This document shows, piece after piece, positions 26,539-35,525 of a stretch of 64,000 nt of DNA. The notes under the pieces are model-generated. The model saw only the letters and a list, made by a program, of their open reading frames with translations. It did no database searches and was not told the origin of the DNA. This stretch comes from an uncultured Acidobacteriaceae bacterium (lineage in GTDB: Bacteria; Acidobacteriota; Terriglobia; Terriglobales; Acidobacteriaceae), in the NCBI GenBank assembly GCA_903911925.1, contig CAIWFH010000042.1, positions 62,001 through 126,000 of the forward strand. Direction: 5' to 3'. Each line of letters starts with the position of its first letter. The first letter of the stretch is position 1. The position numbers were made by a program, and so were the translations under genes.

Positions 26539-27687
26539 ATGAAGATTCGTGCCCTTAAGACTTTTCTTGTTCCTCCCCGCTGGCTCTTTCTCAAGATCGA
26601 GACCGACGAGGAATTGTGCGGTTGGGGTGAGCCCGTGCTTGAGGGGCGGGCGCACACAGTGGCCGCGGCAGTTGAAGAGCTGGCAGACTACCTTGTCGGC
26701 AAAGATCCCTTACCCGTCGAGGATCACTGGAATGTTCTTTACCGCAGCGGATTCTATCGCGGCGGCGGCGTGCACATGAGCGCGCTTGCCGGAATCGACC
26801 AGGCTTTGTGGGATCTGCGAGGGAAGGCTCTGGGACAGCCTGTTCATCGGCTGTTGGGCGGTCCCGTGCGCGATTCGATCCGGCTGTATTCGTGGGTCGG
26901 CGGAGATCGTCCCGGGGATCTTGCCCGGGGATCGCGCGAAGTGGCTGCGCAGGGGTTTACCGCGCTGAAGATGAACGGCACGGAGGAACTGCAGTATATC
27001 GACTCATTCGCAAAGATCGACCGCGTGCTGGGGAATATCGCCGAGATCCGCGAAGCGGTTGGGAACGATTTCGGAGTCGCCGTTGATTTTCACGGCAGAG
27101 TGCATCGGCCCATGGCCAAGCCGCTCCTCCGTGCGCTCGAACCGTTCCGGCTCATGTTCGTGGAGGAACCGGTGCTCAGCGAACATGCCGACGCGCTGGG
27201 CGATCTTGCCGCGCAGTCCGGCATCCCCATTGCACTGGGTGAGCGGCTGTATTCGCGATGGGATTTCAAGCAGGTGCTTCAGTCCGGCCATGTAGACATT
27301 ATTCAGCCGGATCCCTCCCATGCGGGCGGGATTACGGAAACACGCAAGATTGCCTCAATGGCTGAGTGCTACGATGTCGCGCTTGCTCTGCACTGCCCGC
27401 TCGGCCCCATCGCCCTGGCGGCTTGCCTGCAATTGGATGCGGTTTGCTATAACGCCACAATTCAGGAACAGTCGCTCGGGATTCACTATAACCAGACGAA
27501 CGACCTTCTGGACTACATCAAGAATCCCTCGGTCTTCCAGCACAAGGACGGTTATCTCCCCATCCCCAGCGGGCCGGGGCTGGGCATCGAGGTCATCGAG
27601 GAGTATGTCGTGGAGCGATCCAAAGTCGGGCACCGCTGGCGGTGTCCGGTTTGGCGTCATCGTGACGGAAGCGTGGCCGAGTGGTGA
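26539..27687 (+). CDS. dgoD: D-galactonate dehydratase
   Basis: An enolase-superfamily enzyme that dehydrates D-galactonate to 2-dehydro-3-deoxygalactonate. The 382-aa product matches the family in length and motifs: [35 protein letters not shown], the metal ligands in [15 protein letters not shown] (Asp), [11 protein letters not shown] (Glu) and [12 protein letters not shown] (Glu), the base-side [10 protein letters not shown] and the His of [12 protein letters not shown]. It is first in a four-gene operon dgoD-transporter-dgoK-dgoA and overlaps the transporter by seven bases. Gluconate/mannonate dehydratases are related, but the kinase and aldolase downstream settle the galactonate pathway. 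Confidence 0.93.
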   Translation: MKIRALKTFLVPPRWLFLKIETDEELCGWGEPVLEGRAHTVAAAVEELADYLVGKDPLPVEDHWNVLYRSGFYRGGGVHMSALAGIDQALWDLRGKALGQPVHRLLGGPVRDSIRLYSWVGGDRPGDLARGSREVAAQGFTALKMNGTEELQYIDSFAKIDRVLGNIAEIREAVGNDFGVAVDFHGRVHRPMAKPLLRALEPFRLMFVEEPVLSEHADALGDLAAQSGIPIALGERLYSRWDFKQVLQSGHVDIIQPDPSHAGGITETRKIASMAECYDVALALHCPLGPIALAACLQLDAVCYNATIQEQSLGIHYNQTNDLLDYIKNPSVFQHKDGYLPIPSGPGLGIEVIEEYVVERSKVGHRWRCPVWRHRDGSVAEW

Positions 27688-29012
27688 GTATCGCTCGACA
27701 CAAAGATTTACTCGACAATGAGCAAATCAGTTCCCGTGGCCGGCCCACACGGCACCGCTTCTTCATCTCCTGGATGCTCTTTGTCTGCGTGCTGATCAAC
27801 TACCTTGACCGCAGCAATCTCTCCATCGTTGCGCCGAAGCTCGCGGAAGATTTGCACCTGAGCCCGGTTTCGCTTGGCTTCCTGCTCTCGGCCTTCGGAT
27901 GGACCTACGCGCTTTTTCAAATTCCGGCCAGCCGATTTGTCGACCGCGTCAACCCGCGACTGCTGTTTGCAGTGGCGCTGGCAATGTGGTCGGTGGCCAC
28001 GTTTCTGATGGGCATTGCCGGGACTTTCTTCGCGCTCATTGCCTTGAGGCTTGCTGTTGGCGTACTTGAGGCGCCTTCATTCCCCATCAGCAATCGTGTT
28101 GTAACTACATGGTTTCCGGAAGCGGAACGGGCTGGCGCAATCGGCTTCTACACGTCGGCGCAGTTCGTCGGACTCGCATTCCTGACCCCGCTTCTGGCAT
28201 GGCTTGAGGCGCGTTATGGCTGGCGGTTCATCTTCGAGGCCACCGGGGCCGCAGGTATAACCTGGGCTCTGGCGTGGTGGCTGCTCTATCGCGATCCGGC
28301 CGAGTCGCGCAGTGTCAATCAAGCCGAGTTGCGTCTGATCGAAGAAGGCGGCGGTATCCCGGAGCTGAGCCGGAAGTTCCATCAATCGCAATCGGTCTCT
28401 GTGTGGGCGGATCTCGGGATTGTTCTGGGCAAGCGGAAGCTATGGGGCATTTACATTGGCCAATTCGGCCTTTCCTCTACGCTATGGTTCTATCTCACAT
28501 GGTTTCCCACTTACCTGGTCAGATACCGGCACATCGCGCTCGAGAAGGCCGGATTCCTTTCCTCTGCCCCGTTCCTCGCCGCCTTTGTTGGTGTCATCTC
28601 AGGCGGATTTCTCTCCGACTGGTTGCTTCGCAAAGGCATCGGCGTTACGCTAGCCAGAAAGATTCCCATCGTGGCCGGTCTGCTATTGGCCAGCCTGATT
28701 TTTCTCGCCAATGGTTTCAGTGACCCGAGGCTGGTCATCGCTTGCATGGCCTGCTCCTCCTTCGGCTGCGGGTTTGCCTCAATCACCTGGTCGGTCATTT
28801 CCACGGTCGCACCGGAGCGGCTAATCGGCCTGACAGGCGGCGTGTTCAACTTCATCTCCAACTGCTCGGCAATCGTGGTTCCAACCGTGGTAGGTTTCCT
28901 CATCAGGGGCGAGAGCTTCACCTACCCTTTGATCTTTATCTCGTGCATGGCCGTCGTGGGGATATGCTCGTACGTCTTTGTTGTCGGTGACATTCAGCGC
29001 ATTGCAGAGTAG
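27681..29012 (+). CDS. dgoT: MFS galactonate/hexuronate transporter (DgoT-like)
   Basis: The 443-aa product has about twelve predicted membrane helices. The opening [25 protein letters not shown] and the motif-A-like loop before [19 protein letters not shown] fit the anion:cation symporter family, which carries galactonate, glucarate and hexuronates with protons. The start is a GTG inside the end of dgoD; a second GTG follows at once. No signal peptide. Its place between dgoD and dgoK supports galactonate as the cargo. Transport of a related sugar acid cannot be excluded. Confidence 0.87.
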   Translation: MVSIARHKDLLDNEQISSRGRPTRHRFFISWMLFVCVLINYLDRSNLSIVAPKLAEDLHLSPVSLGFLLSAFGWTYALFQIPASRFVDRVNPRLLFAVALAMWSVATFLMGIAGTFFALIALRLAVGVLEAPSFPISNRVVTTWFPEAERAGAIGFYTSAQFVGLAFLTPLLAWLEARYGWRFIFEATGAAGITWALAWWLLYRDPAESRSVNQAELRLIEEGGGIPELSRKFHQSQSVSVWADLGIVLGKRKLWGIYIGQFGLSSTLWFYLTWFPTYLVRYRHIALEKAGFLSSAPFLAAFVGVISGGFLSDWLLRKGIGVTLARKIPIVAGLLLASLIFLANGFSDPRLVIACMACSSFGCGFASITWSVISTVAPERLIGLTGGVFNFISNCSAIVVPTVVGFLIRGESFTYPLIFISCMAVVGICSYVFVVGDIQRIAE

Positions 29013-29021
29013 GAGTGAACG

Positions 29022-29897
29022 ATGATCGCGGTCAATTGGGGAACGTCAAACTTCCGCGCGTTCAGGATTGACGCCAAAGGAAACCTGGAGGCCGAGAAGA
29101 CCTCATCGACGGGCGCGCTTTCAGTCCCGCCATGTGAATTTCTGGACGCTCTTATGGCAGAAGTGGGCGACTGGATAAGTGCCGGCGAAAAGAAGATTCT
29201 GATGTCCGGGATGGTGGGCGCGCGCCAGGGATGGAAGGAAGCTCCTTACGTTTCAGTGCCGGCAACGCTTGGCCAAGTGGCTGGCGGTGTTGTCCCTTTG
29301 CAGATCGATTGTTTGGACGCGCGAATCGTGCCTGGCGTCATCGGAGCCGATGAATATGGAATCCCCGAAGTCATGCGCGGAGAGGAGACTGAGATCTTCG
29401 GCTGCGACAGTGAAGGAGCATGCCATTCCTGTCTGTGCCTTCCGGGAACCCACACAAAGTGGGTGCGCATGGAAGATGCACGCATTGCAGGTTTCACGAC
29501 CTGCATGACGGGAGACCTCTACAAGGCAATTCGCGAAGGCTCAATCCTGCGCAGTTTTGCGGGGCAAGACCTGATCGACGACGCTACTTTCCTGCTCGGC
29601 GTGGCGCACTCGAGGCAAGCGGGAGCGCTTGCCCATCACCTGTTCGGTGTGAGGACGCTGGTTCTGACCGCAAGAATCGATGAGTCCTCTGCATCGTCTT
29701 ATTTGTCTGGACTCCTGATCGGGCACGAAGTCAAGACAATGGCGCGCGAAGGCGAATCCGTTCATCTTATCGGCGACGCTGCGCTGTGCTCACTGTATGC
29801 GCGAGCGCTGGCTGAGTTTGATGTCCAAACGTCCGTGGAACCCGCGGGTGCAGATTTACGTGGCTTGACACGAATTGCAGGGAGGCTTTCATGGTAA
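29022..29897 (+). CDS. dgoK: 2-dehydro-3-deoxygalactonokinase
   Basis: Phosphorylates 2-dehydro-3-deoxygalactonate at C6 with ATP. The 291-aa product has the family start MIAVNWGTSNFRAFRID (phosphate-binding loop with the Thr-Ser), LMSGMVGARQGWKEAPYV, CLPGTHTKWVRMED and TCMTGDLYKAIREGSIL. Length is normal. It begins nine bases after the transporter stop and overlaps dgoA by seven bases, so the operon is tightly packed. The ribosome binding site is GTAGGAGTGAACG. Confidence 0.92.
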   Translation: MIAVNWGTSNFRAFRIDAKGNLEAEKTSSTGALSVPPCEFLDALMAEVGDWISAGEKKILMSGMVGARQGWKEAPYVSVPATLGQVAGGVVPLQIDCLDARIVPGVIGADEYGIPEVMRGEETEIFGCDSEGACHSCLCLPGTHTKWVRMEDARIAGFTTCMTGDLYKAIREGSILRSFAGQDLIDDATFLLGVAHSRQAGALAHHLFGVRTLVLTARIDESSASSYLSGLLIGHEVKTMAREGESVHLIGDAALCSLYARALAEFDVQTSVEPAGADLRGLTRIAGRLSW

Positions 29898-30511
29898 TTA
29901 GTCAGTGGTTAAACAGATGTCCGTTGGTCGCCATTCTGCGAGGGATTGAAACCTCTGAGGTGCACGATATCTTCTCTGAGCTTCTGGCCGCGGGAATCGT
30001 AATCGCCGAAATCCCGCTCAATTCTCCTCAACCCCTGGCAAGCATCAAATGCGCCGCGGAGAAATTCGGAAACAGAATGCTGGTGGGCGCCGGAACGGTA
30101 ACACATGTATCGGAGGTCGAGCAGGTGCATGAGGCTGGAGGAAGGCTTATCGTGTCTCCTCACGCGGATGCGGCGATCGTGCGAGAAGGAAAGCGGCTCG
30201 GCCTCATCGTAATACCGGGCATTGGAACGGCCACCGAAGCTTTTGCAATGGTCGCGGCGGGGGCCGACGCGCTGAAGCTCTTTCCGGCCGATGTCGTCGG
30301 GCCTCGAATGCTCAAGGGTTTGAAGGTGGTTCTGCCCAAGGGTACTCTCATCGTCCCTGTCGGGGGAGTAGATTCAGACACGATTCCGGCATGGCGAAGT
30401 TCCGGAGCCGACGGCTTTGGTGTCGGCACGGCACTTTATCAACCGGGCACCTCAAGCAAACAAATCGGGGCCAATGCGGAGGAACTTCTTCTGAGCCTGA
30501 GAAAGTCTTGA
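29891..30511 (+). CDS. dgoA: 2-dehydro-3-deoxy-6-phosphogalactonate aldolase
   Basis: Class I aldolase that splits KDPGal into pyruvate and glyceraldehyde-3-phosphate, the last step of the De Ley-Doudoroff route. The 206-aa product has the KDPG/KDPGal aldolase pattern: CPLVAILRGI, IAEIPLNSPQPL with the catalytic Glu, VGAGTVT, IVSPHADAAIV and DALKLFPADVVGP with the Schiff-base Lys. The EIPLNSPQP variant with KDPGal kinase upstream marks the galactonate rather than the gluconate form. It is the last gene of the operon; a small inverted repeat spans its stop. Confidence 0.93.
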   Translation: MVISQWLNRCPLVAILRGIETSEVHDIFSELLAAGIVIAEIPLNSPQPLASIKCAAEKFGNRMLVGAGTVTHVSEVEQVHEAGGRLIVSPHADAAIVREGKRLGLIVIPGIGTATEAFAMVAAGADALKLFPADVVGPRMLKGLKVVLPKGTLIVPVGGVDSDTIPAWRSSGADGFGVGTALYQPGTSSKQIGANAEELLLSLRKS

Positions 30512-30532
30512 GGCGAACAAGCTTGCCTCAAG
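30507..30532 (+). terminator. Inverted repeat at the end of the dgo operon
   Basis: CTTGAGGC, ten-base loop, GCCTCAAG: a perfect 8-bp stem that includes the dgoA stop codon TGA. There is no T run after it, so termination strength is uncertain. The next gene is convergent. Confidence 0.45.
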
Positions 30533-30705
30533 CTGTTGGCTAGAGTTCTCCAAGTCGGCTGGGTTACGCCTTGCTGAGATTGCGTCGAAGGATATCCGTT
30601 TCTCGCCGCAGTAGAGTGGGCCTCCGAGCCGGCCTCAGTCTCTTCAAAGGCTGGCCAGCTCTTTATCACGCATTCACAGCGTTGTTCGACAGCTGCGTAC
30701 ATGGG

Positions 30706-32757
30706 TTATTTATGGAACTCTATCTCGCCGTAGAAGCCGCGCCGGATTCCCGCGGGAGATCCGGGATCGTAGACGAACTCTTCGTGATGAGGTTGAAAAA
30801 GATTCTGGCCCACGGCTTTGAACCGGATGTGACGGCTTGCAGCCCATTGCACTGTGGCATCCCCTGTCCAATATGAAGGCACCTGAAGAGCGGGCAGTGC
30901 GCGGACATATCGCACCTGCATGTCCGCGGTAACCGACTTTGGCAAATCGAATCCGCTCTGGATGCGCACCTGGCTCTGAGGACTTGATCCTTGCACGATC
31001 GGCGCGCTTCCGATGTCCTTCGAGTTCGTACCTCTCTTCACGTGCATATCGAGGAAGGAGTACGAGCCGCGTATGCGCCACCAGGGCTCCGGACGCCACT
31101 CCGGCGCGACCTCCACTCCGGTTGTGCTCGCCACCAGCCCATTGCCGAATTGCGCCGGGATCAAAACGTGAGTCGGAGGCGGATTCGTTTCAATGACCGC
31201 GGGGCCGAGCAGGTCTTCGCTGAACAGGTCGCCGTAATGGTTATAGAAGCCGCTCATGTCGAAATAGAACTTCGAGCTTGCAAGTCCGCGATAGCCGAGT
31301 TCGTAGCCGTTCAACTGCTCAGACCTGAACGCGGGGTTTGCGCTGAAGCGCGCAAAAATGGGCAACCCATTCGATGCGTACCCGAGAAAACTTGAAAGAT
31401 TGAAATCGCGCTCTACGTCGGCAGGGGTGCGCAATGCATGCGTGTATGCTGCCCAGAGCGTCTGCGTCGAAGTCGGTGTGTACAAAAGGCGAACGCTCGG
31501 CTCGGCAAGAACACCGGTGTAATTTGTTTTCAGGACCTTGCTTCCCGCTACGAGCGACAGGCGATTCTTCACGAGCGGAATTTCGTCTTGTATGAATCCC
31601 TGGTAGAGCCGGTCAGTGCGCTGCGGCGGCACAAAGGTGAGTCCAGAAACAACTTCGACCTCGTGTCCATGGCTGAATCGCAGCGTGAAACCCCACGATA
31701 GCTGCTGGCCGCGCATAGGAAATCGATCGAGGAAATCAATATCCACGGTGTTGCGAAGGTCGCCGAAGTTCAGCTCGTTCCGTGTAGTGTGGTCGTAATA
31801 CGCAGAAAGCTGAATGTCCCGGCCTTCCCCCTGCACTCTTCTCCAGTTCCAGAGAATGTTTCCCCCGCAAAGACGAGCATCGCCATGAATTACCGTGGTC
31901 GTTGGCGGGTCGTAGGTTGTGACCGGTACTCTCTCGCCAAAATCCTGGCCGTACACGTCGCCTTGCAGCCGGAAGGTATCGCGCCGATTCGCGTTCCAGT
32001 CCAGGCGGAACCCACCCTGCCCTCCGTGCCAGTCGTCGTAGTCGTCGCCATCGGGATGATACTCCGGAGCCCATCCAAATCCTTTGGCATAGACTCGGTA
32101 CGTGAGTCCCCTGCCGGTACCAGACCCGTAGCGGGCACCTCCGAGATCCTCCTGGACATTGCCACCGCCGCCCGACGCCAGTATGCCCAGAGTCTCTTCT
32201 GTGTTTCTGGTGATGATGTTGATCACGCCGTTCACCGCATTAGGCCCCCAGATCGTACCGCCTGGGCCGCGGATAACCTCAATGCGATTGATGTCCTCCA
32301 TGAGCGTGTCCTGCGTTTCCCAATACGTACCTGCCGTAAACGTGGAGTAGACCGTGCGACCATCAATCAGCACCAGAACAGAGCGCGAGAGGCGGCTGTT
32401 GAAACCGCGAATGCCAATGGCATACTCGCCGGTGGTGATCCGTGCCACCTCGACGCCCGGCGCCAACCGCAAAGCCTCCGGGATGTTCTTGGCCCCGGAT
32501 CGCTGGATGTCCTCCTGTGTAATCACGTAAATCGCCGCGGGTGTGTTCCAGACCTCCTCCGGTTCTTTTGACACAGTGGTGACCTCGATGTTCCCCAGTT
32601 GTTCGAGGCTCATCGATTTCAAGGGATTCTTCTGGCGTCCAGCTGAAGATGTTTGCGCATAGATAAATGGACAGATGAGTGTGATGAAGCCAGCAAAAAC
32701 GAGCGGCCAAAGCACTTCAGTCCGGAGTTTACGGCCTCGATGCAGGTATGGCTTCAC
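30706..32757 (-). CDS. TonB-dependent outer membrane receptor
   Basis: After a signal-like region (VLWPLVFAGFITLICPFIYAQ) the protein shows a plug domain: IEVTTVSKEPEEVWNTPAAIYVITQEDIQRSG, in overlapping pieces, then LRLAPGVEVARI, GIRGFNSRLSRSVLVLIDGR and IEVIRGPGGTIWGPNAVNGVINIIT. A long beta barrel ends with GFYGEIEFHK. The plug resembles colicin/vitamin-B12-type receptors. The start is uncertain: a GTG at 32757 gives the best signal peptide; ATGs at 32787, 32796 and 32865 are alternatives, and upstream codons overlap the kinase gene. It is the last gene of the yfiR-kinase-receptor operon. The ligand is unknown. Confidence 0.85.
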   Translation of the reverse strand: MKPYLHRGRKLRTEVLWPLVFAGFITLICPFIYAQTSSAGRQKNPLKSMSLEQLGNIEVTTVSKEPEEVWNTPAAIYVITQEDIQRSGAKNIPEALRLAPGVEVARITTGEYAIGIRGFNSRLSRSVLVLIDGRTVYSTFTAGTYWETQDTLMEDINRIEVIRGPGGTIWGPNAVNGVINIITRNTEETLGILASGGGGNVQEDLGGARYGSGTGRGLTYRVYAKGFGWAPEYHPDGDDYDDWHGGQGGFRLDWNANRRDTFRLQGDVYGQDFGERVPVTTYDPPTTTVIHGDARLCGGNILWNWRRVQGEGRDIQLSAYYDHTTRNELNFGDLRNTVDIDFLDRFPMRGQQLSWGFTLRFSHGHEVEVVSGLTFVPPQRTDRLYQGFIQDEIPLVKNRLSLVAGSKVLKTNYTGVLAEPSVRLLYTPTSTQTLWAAYTHALRTPADVERDFNLSSFLGYASNGLPIFARFSANPAFRSEQLNGYELGYRGLASSKFYFDMSGFYNHYGDLFSEDLLGPAVIETNPPPTHVLIPAQFGNGLVASTTGVEVAPEWRPEPWWRIRGSYSFLDMHVKRGTNSKDIGSAPIVQGSSPQSQVRIQSGFDLPKSVTADMQVRYVRALPALQVPSYWTGDATVQWAASRHIRFKAVGQNLFQPHHEEFVYDPGSPAGIRRGFYGEIEFHK

Positions 32758-32987
32758 CGCACACGGCACCACCTGAGCTGCAGCCATTGAGAACATTGAG
32801 CAGACAGTAAGCGATAGGCGGATCCGCGCTGCCGGTCGGTCTCTTTGAGCGAACGACGAGAGCATCGATTTCCAATTCTTGGGTAATTTGTGCAGGGGGA
32901 ACAGCACCTGTGGACCCGGTAAAACGATAAACATATTAGATGCAAACTTGCCGAAAACCGGTTGTTCGGGATAAAAACGGCCCCAGT

Positions 32988-34457
32988 TCAATCCGAAAGC
33001 TCTGAGTCTGTTTCCCGACCGCACTTGCTCTGGGGCAATGTGAAGCAGAACTCCGCTCCTCGATCCACTGACCCAGTTGCCCAGACTCTTCCGCCGTGCC
33101 GGGCGATGATCCTTTGCACGGTCGCAAGACCGACGCCGGTTCCGGGGAAGTCCGCCTGCGAATGGAGGCGTTGGAATGGACTGAACAGCCGATCCACATA
33201 GGCGTTATCAAAACCGGCGCCGTTGTCCTTCACGAAGTAGACGCTCTCATCACCCATGTCTCGGCAGCCGAATTCGATGTGCGCCAGATCTTTACGCGAG
33301 GAATATTTCCATGCATTTCGAAGCAGGTTTTCCAGGACAACCGTGATCAGGCCCTCATCGGCAATGGCAACACGACTGTCGGCAATGACTGTTTCAATGT
33401 GCCGCTTGTCTCCCAGTACCAGGTTTTCGAGAATCGTTCTCGCTATGGCGCTCAGATCGACCTGAACATGCTTGAGCGGCGCTGTGCCGGCCCGGGACAG
33501 GTTCAACAGATCATCGATCAGGGAAGACATTCGGCTGGTCGCAGAGACGAGCTTGCCCAAAAGCGCGCTCGCTTCAGGTGTCTTGCCGTTAACGGCATTC
33601 GACTGCAACAGGAATCCGATGTTAGCCACCTGCTGCAACGGTCCGCGGAGGTCATGCGCTACAGTGTAAGAGAAGGCCTCGATCTCGCGGTTTGCCGCGG
33701 AGAGTTCAGCGGTGCGTTCTGCAACTTTTTGCTCTAGAACGGCTCTGCCTTTCTCAATTTCATCAAGCATTTCATTGAAGGACTGGACTAAAAATGCCAG
33801 CTCATCCCGGCGTCGAGGAACCTTGGCGCGTACGGAGTAGTCCTTTTGCCGCGATACAACATGTGCAGTCTCAGCGAGGTTTTCCAAAGGCCGGATGATC
33901 AATCCCCGCATCGTAGAGGTCGCGAGCAGAGCGATGGCGAAGCATAGGAGTAGGATGGCCGCCGAAAGCAAGCCGAATTGCCTTGTTCTATTGGCTATGT
34001 CCCTGGTCTCCGCCAGAATGTACACCGAGCCAATGAACTTGCCGTCGGATTTGATTGCATGCCCCAGAAGGACCGACCTGTCCTGAATCCATGATGCGGA
34101 GGTCTGACCGACTGCAAGCTTTGGCACAATGGATTGTTTGGCGGAGTCCTGGCGGGCATAAAGCGCGAAGGCGCGGCCGTCGGCCCGGAATATCTCTGCA
34201 GCCAAGATGGATGGCGCGCCCCGCAGAGCCGAGAGCGTGGTTTCGGCGGTCTGCTGGTCATCGAACAGAAGCGCACTTTCGCTGTTGAAGCCAATAATCG
34301 TGGCTTGTGTTTCAAGCGAATCGATCAGATTGTGGCGAAGGCTGTAAAAATCGAAGGCAAGGAACGAAATGTATGCGAGCAGCAGCGCGGTTCCGCTGAC
34401 GAAGAGAACCAGCACCCTGAGCCTTCCGGCAATTGACTGTGCAAACCAGAGTTTCAT
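32988..34457 (-). CDS. Membrane sensor histidine kinase with periplasmic sensor and HAMP
   Basis: The 489-aa product has a first helix (~12-32), a periplasmic domain (~35-155) of the CHASE8 kind (TQATIIGFNSESALLFDD, ADGRAFALYA), a second helix (~163-183), HAMP (RPLENLAETAHVVSRQKDYSVRA, in part), a coiled-coil linker, the phospho-acceptor block AFSYTVAHDLRGPLQ and an ATPase domain with NLLRNAWKYSSR, VKDNGAGFD and FPGTGVGLATVQRII. It is complete. Its ATG overlaps the yfiR stop by four bases. CHASE8 kinases often read partner periplasmic proteins. No response regulator is adjacent on this strand. Confidence 0.9.
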   Translation of the reverse strand: MKLWFAQSIAGRLRVLVLFVSGTALLLAYISFLAFDFYSLRHNLIDSLETQATIIGFNSESALLFDDQQTAETTLSALRGAPSILAAEIFRADGRAFALYARQDSAKQSIVPKLAVGQTSASWIQDRSVLLGHAIKSDGKFIGSVYILAETRDIANRTRQFGLLSAAILLLCFAIALLATSTMRGLIIRPLENLAETAHVVSRQKDYSVRAKVPRRRDELAFLVQSFNEMLDEIEKGRAVLEQKVAERTAELSAANREIEAFSYTVAHDLRGPLQQVANIGFLLQSNAVNGKTPEASALLGKLVSATSRMSSLIDDLLNLSRAGTAPLKHVQVDLSAIARTILENLVLGDKRHIETVIADSRVAIADEGLITVVLENLLRNAWKYSSRKDLAHIEFGCRDMGDESVYFVKDNGAGFDNAYVDRLFSPFQRLHSQADFPGTGVGLATVQRIIARHGGRVWATGSVDRGAEFCFTLPQSKCGRETDSELSD

Positions 34458-35086
34458 GGCCGCACCCCCGCTGGGGTCTCGCCGTTAACCGAGACTGCTA
34501 CTTTGAGGAGTTCGGAACTCAAATTGATCTGGGCGCTTCGGACGGCATCGAGATTAACAGCGAACCGAACGTGGTTGCCGATAATGACAAACTGAATCAT
34601 CCCGCCATGCTGAAGAAAATTGGCAGAATCGCTAACTGTTAAGACAGGCAGTCCGCGAAGGGCGTCGAGATCGGTTCGAACATGCGCGCCTTCTGCAGAA
34701 CTGATGTAAGCAATGGCACAAGTACGCGCCTCTCCGGCGGTCTTCATCCGCGCGACGCGAACGGGCTTACCATCGAGCCGTTCATTCGCGGTCAGGTCAT
34801 CCAGAGCGAGTCCAAGCGGATCCTCGCCCACAATGCAGATATCAAAAGTCCGGCGATTGTTAACCGCATCCGAAGGCGCGAACCGGACAAACCTACCGAA
34901 ATTGAAAAGGTACGCAGCTTTAACGGCGTATTCAGAGACCCGGTTCTGAGCGGAAACCGCTGCCGCAATGGCGCACAACGCGATGATGGCCACGCTTCGC
35001 ACTGTCCGGGGCACATGGGCCTCCAGTGCCCGCCACCAGGGCGTTTCGACTGAAGCAACGGCTTTGGATGGACAAAGCGTGATCAT
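34454..35086 (-). CDS. YfiR-type periplasmic protein (DUF4154)
   Basis: The product from the ATG at 35086 is 210 aa. A hydrophobic helix (SVAIIALCAIAAAVSAQN) works as a signal peptide despite a ~28-residue leader. The core matches YfiR/DUF4154: YAVKAAYLFNFGRFVRFAP, FDICIVGEDPLG, AIAYISSAEGAHV, VLTVSDSANFLQHGGMIQFV and NHVRFAVNLDAVRSAQINLSSELLKVA. In Pseudomonas, YfiR holds back a membrane cyclase in the periplasm. Here the partner is a histidine kinase overlapping by four bases, so YfiR probably modulates that kinase. The frame is open to 35221, so the start is not certain. Confidence 0.8.
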   Translation of the reverse strand: MITLCPSKAVASVETPWWRALEAHVPRTVRSVAIIALCAIAAAVSAQNRVSEYAVKAAYLFNFGRFVRFAPSDAVNNRRTFDICIVGEDPLGLALDDLTANERLDGKPVRVARMKTAGEARTCAIAYISSAEGAHVRTDLDALRGLPVLTVSDSANFLQHGGMIQFVIIGNHVRFAVNLDAVRSAQINLSSELLKVAVSVNGETPAGVRP

Positions 35087-35525
35087 CCCGGAGTGTTTGC
35101 CTGATGGTCTCGAATATGGAAGGAACAGAAGGGCCTGCCTCCCGTTCGGCGAAAGTACCGGACGGGGTACTCTCCCGTCCCAAGTCCATTTTTCGTAACT
35201 CAGCTTAACACTTCGATGCATCCAATCATGGCAGACGCCGCCAGCCTGTCACTTTGCATAAGACAAGTCCCTGGATCGGTTTCTGGAGCTTCTGGGCCAT
35301 CACCTTTTGATCTCTTGAGCGATGAAAATGGCAGTCTCACGCAGAGAGCAGATTTAACTCAAGCAAACACTCATTGAGCCGCGCGAAGTCAGCATCAAGC
35401 CACTTGACGCAAAGCATGGAGCCGTACGAAGCTATAGGCTCAACGGCGTCGGGCGCGGCTCTTCTTCTCCTGCAAGTGTCAAATTGAGAGCGTTCTTCGA
35501 TCATTATCCATGCCCAAGGCAGGCC
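35087..35525. other. Divergent intergenic region, no gene recognised
   Basis: Lies between divergent signalling genes (yfiR and the PAS kinase). A reverse frame at 35337-35549 has no recognised product and overlaps the kinase start, so it is not called. The stretch should hold both promoters; no clear operator was found. Confidence 0.4.
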
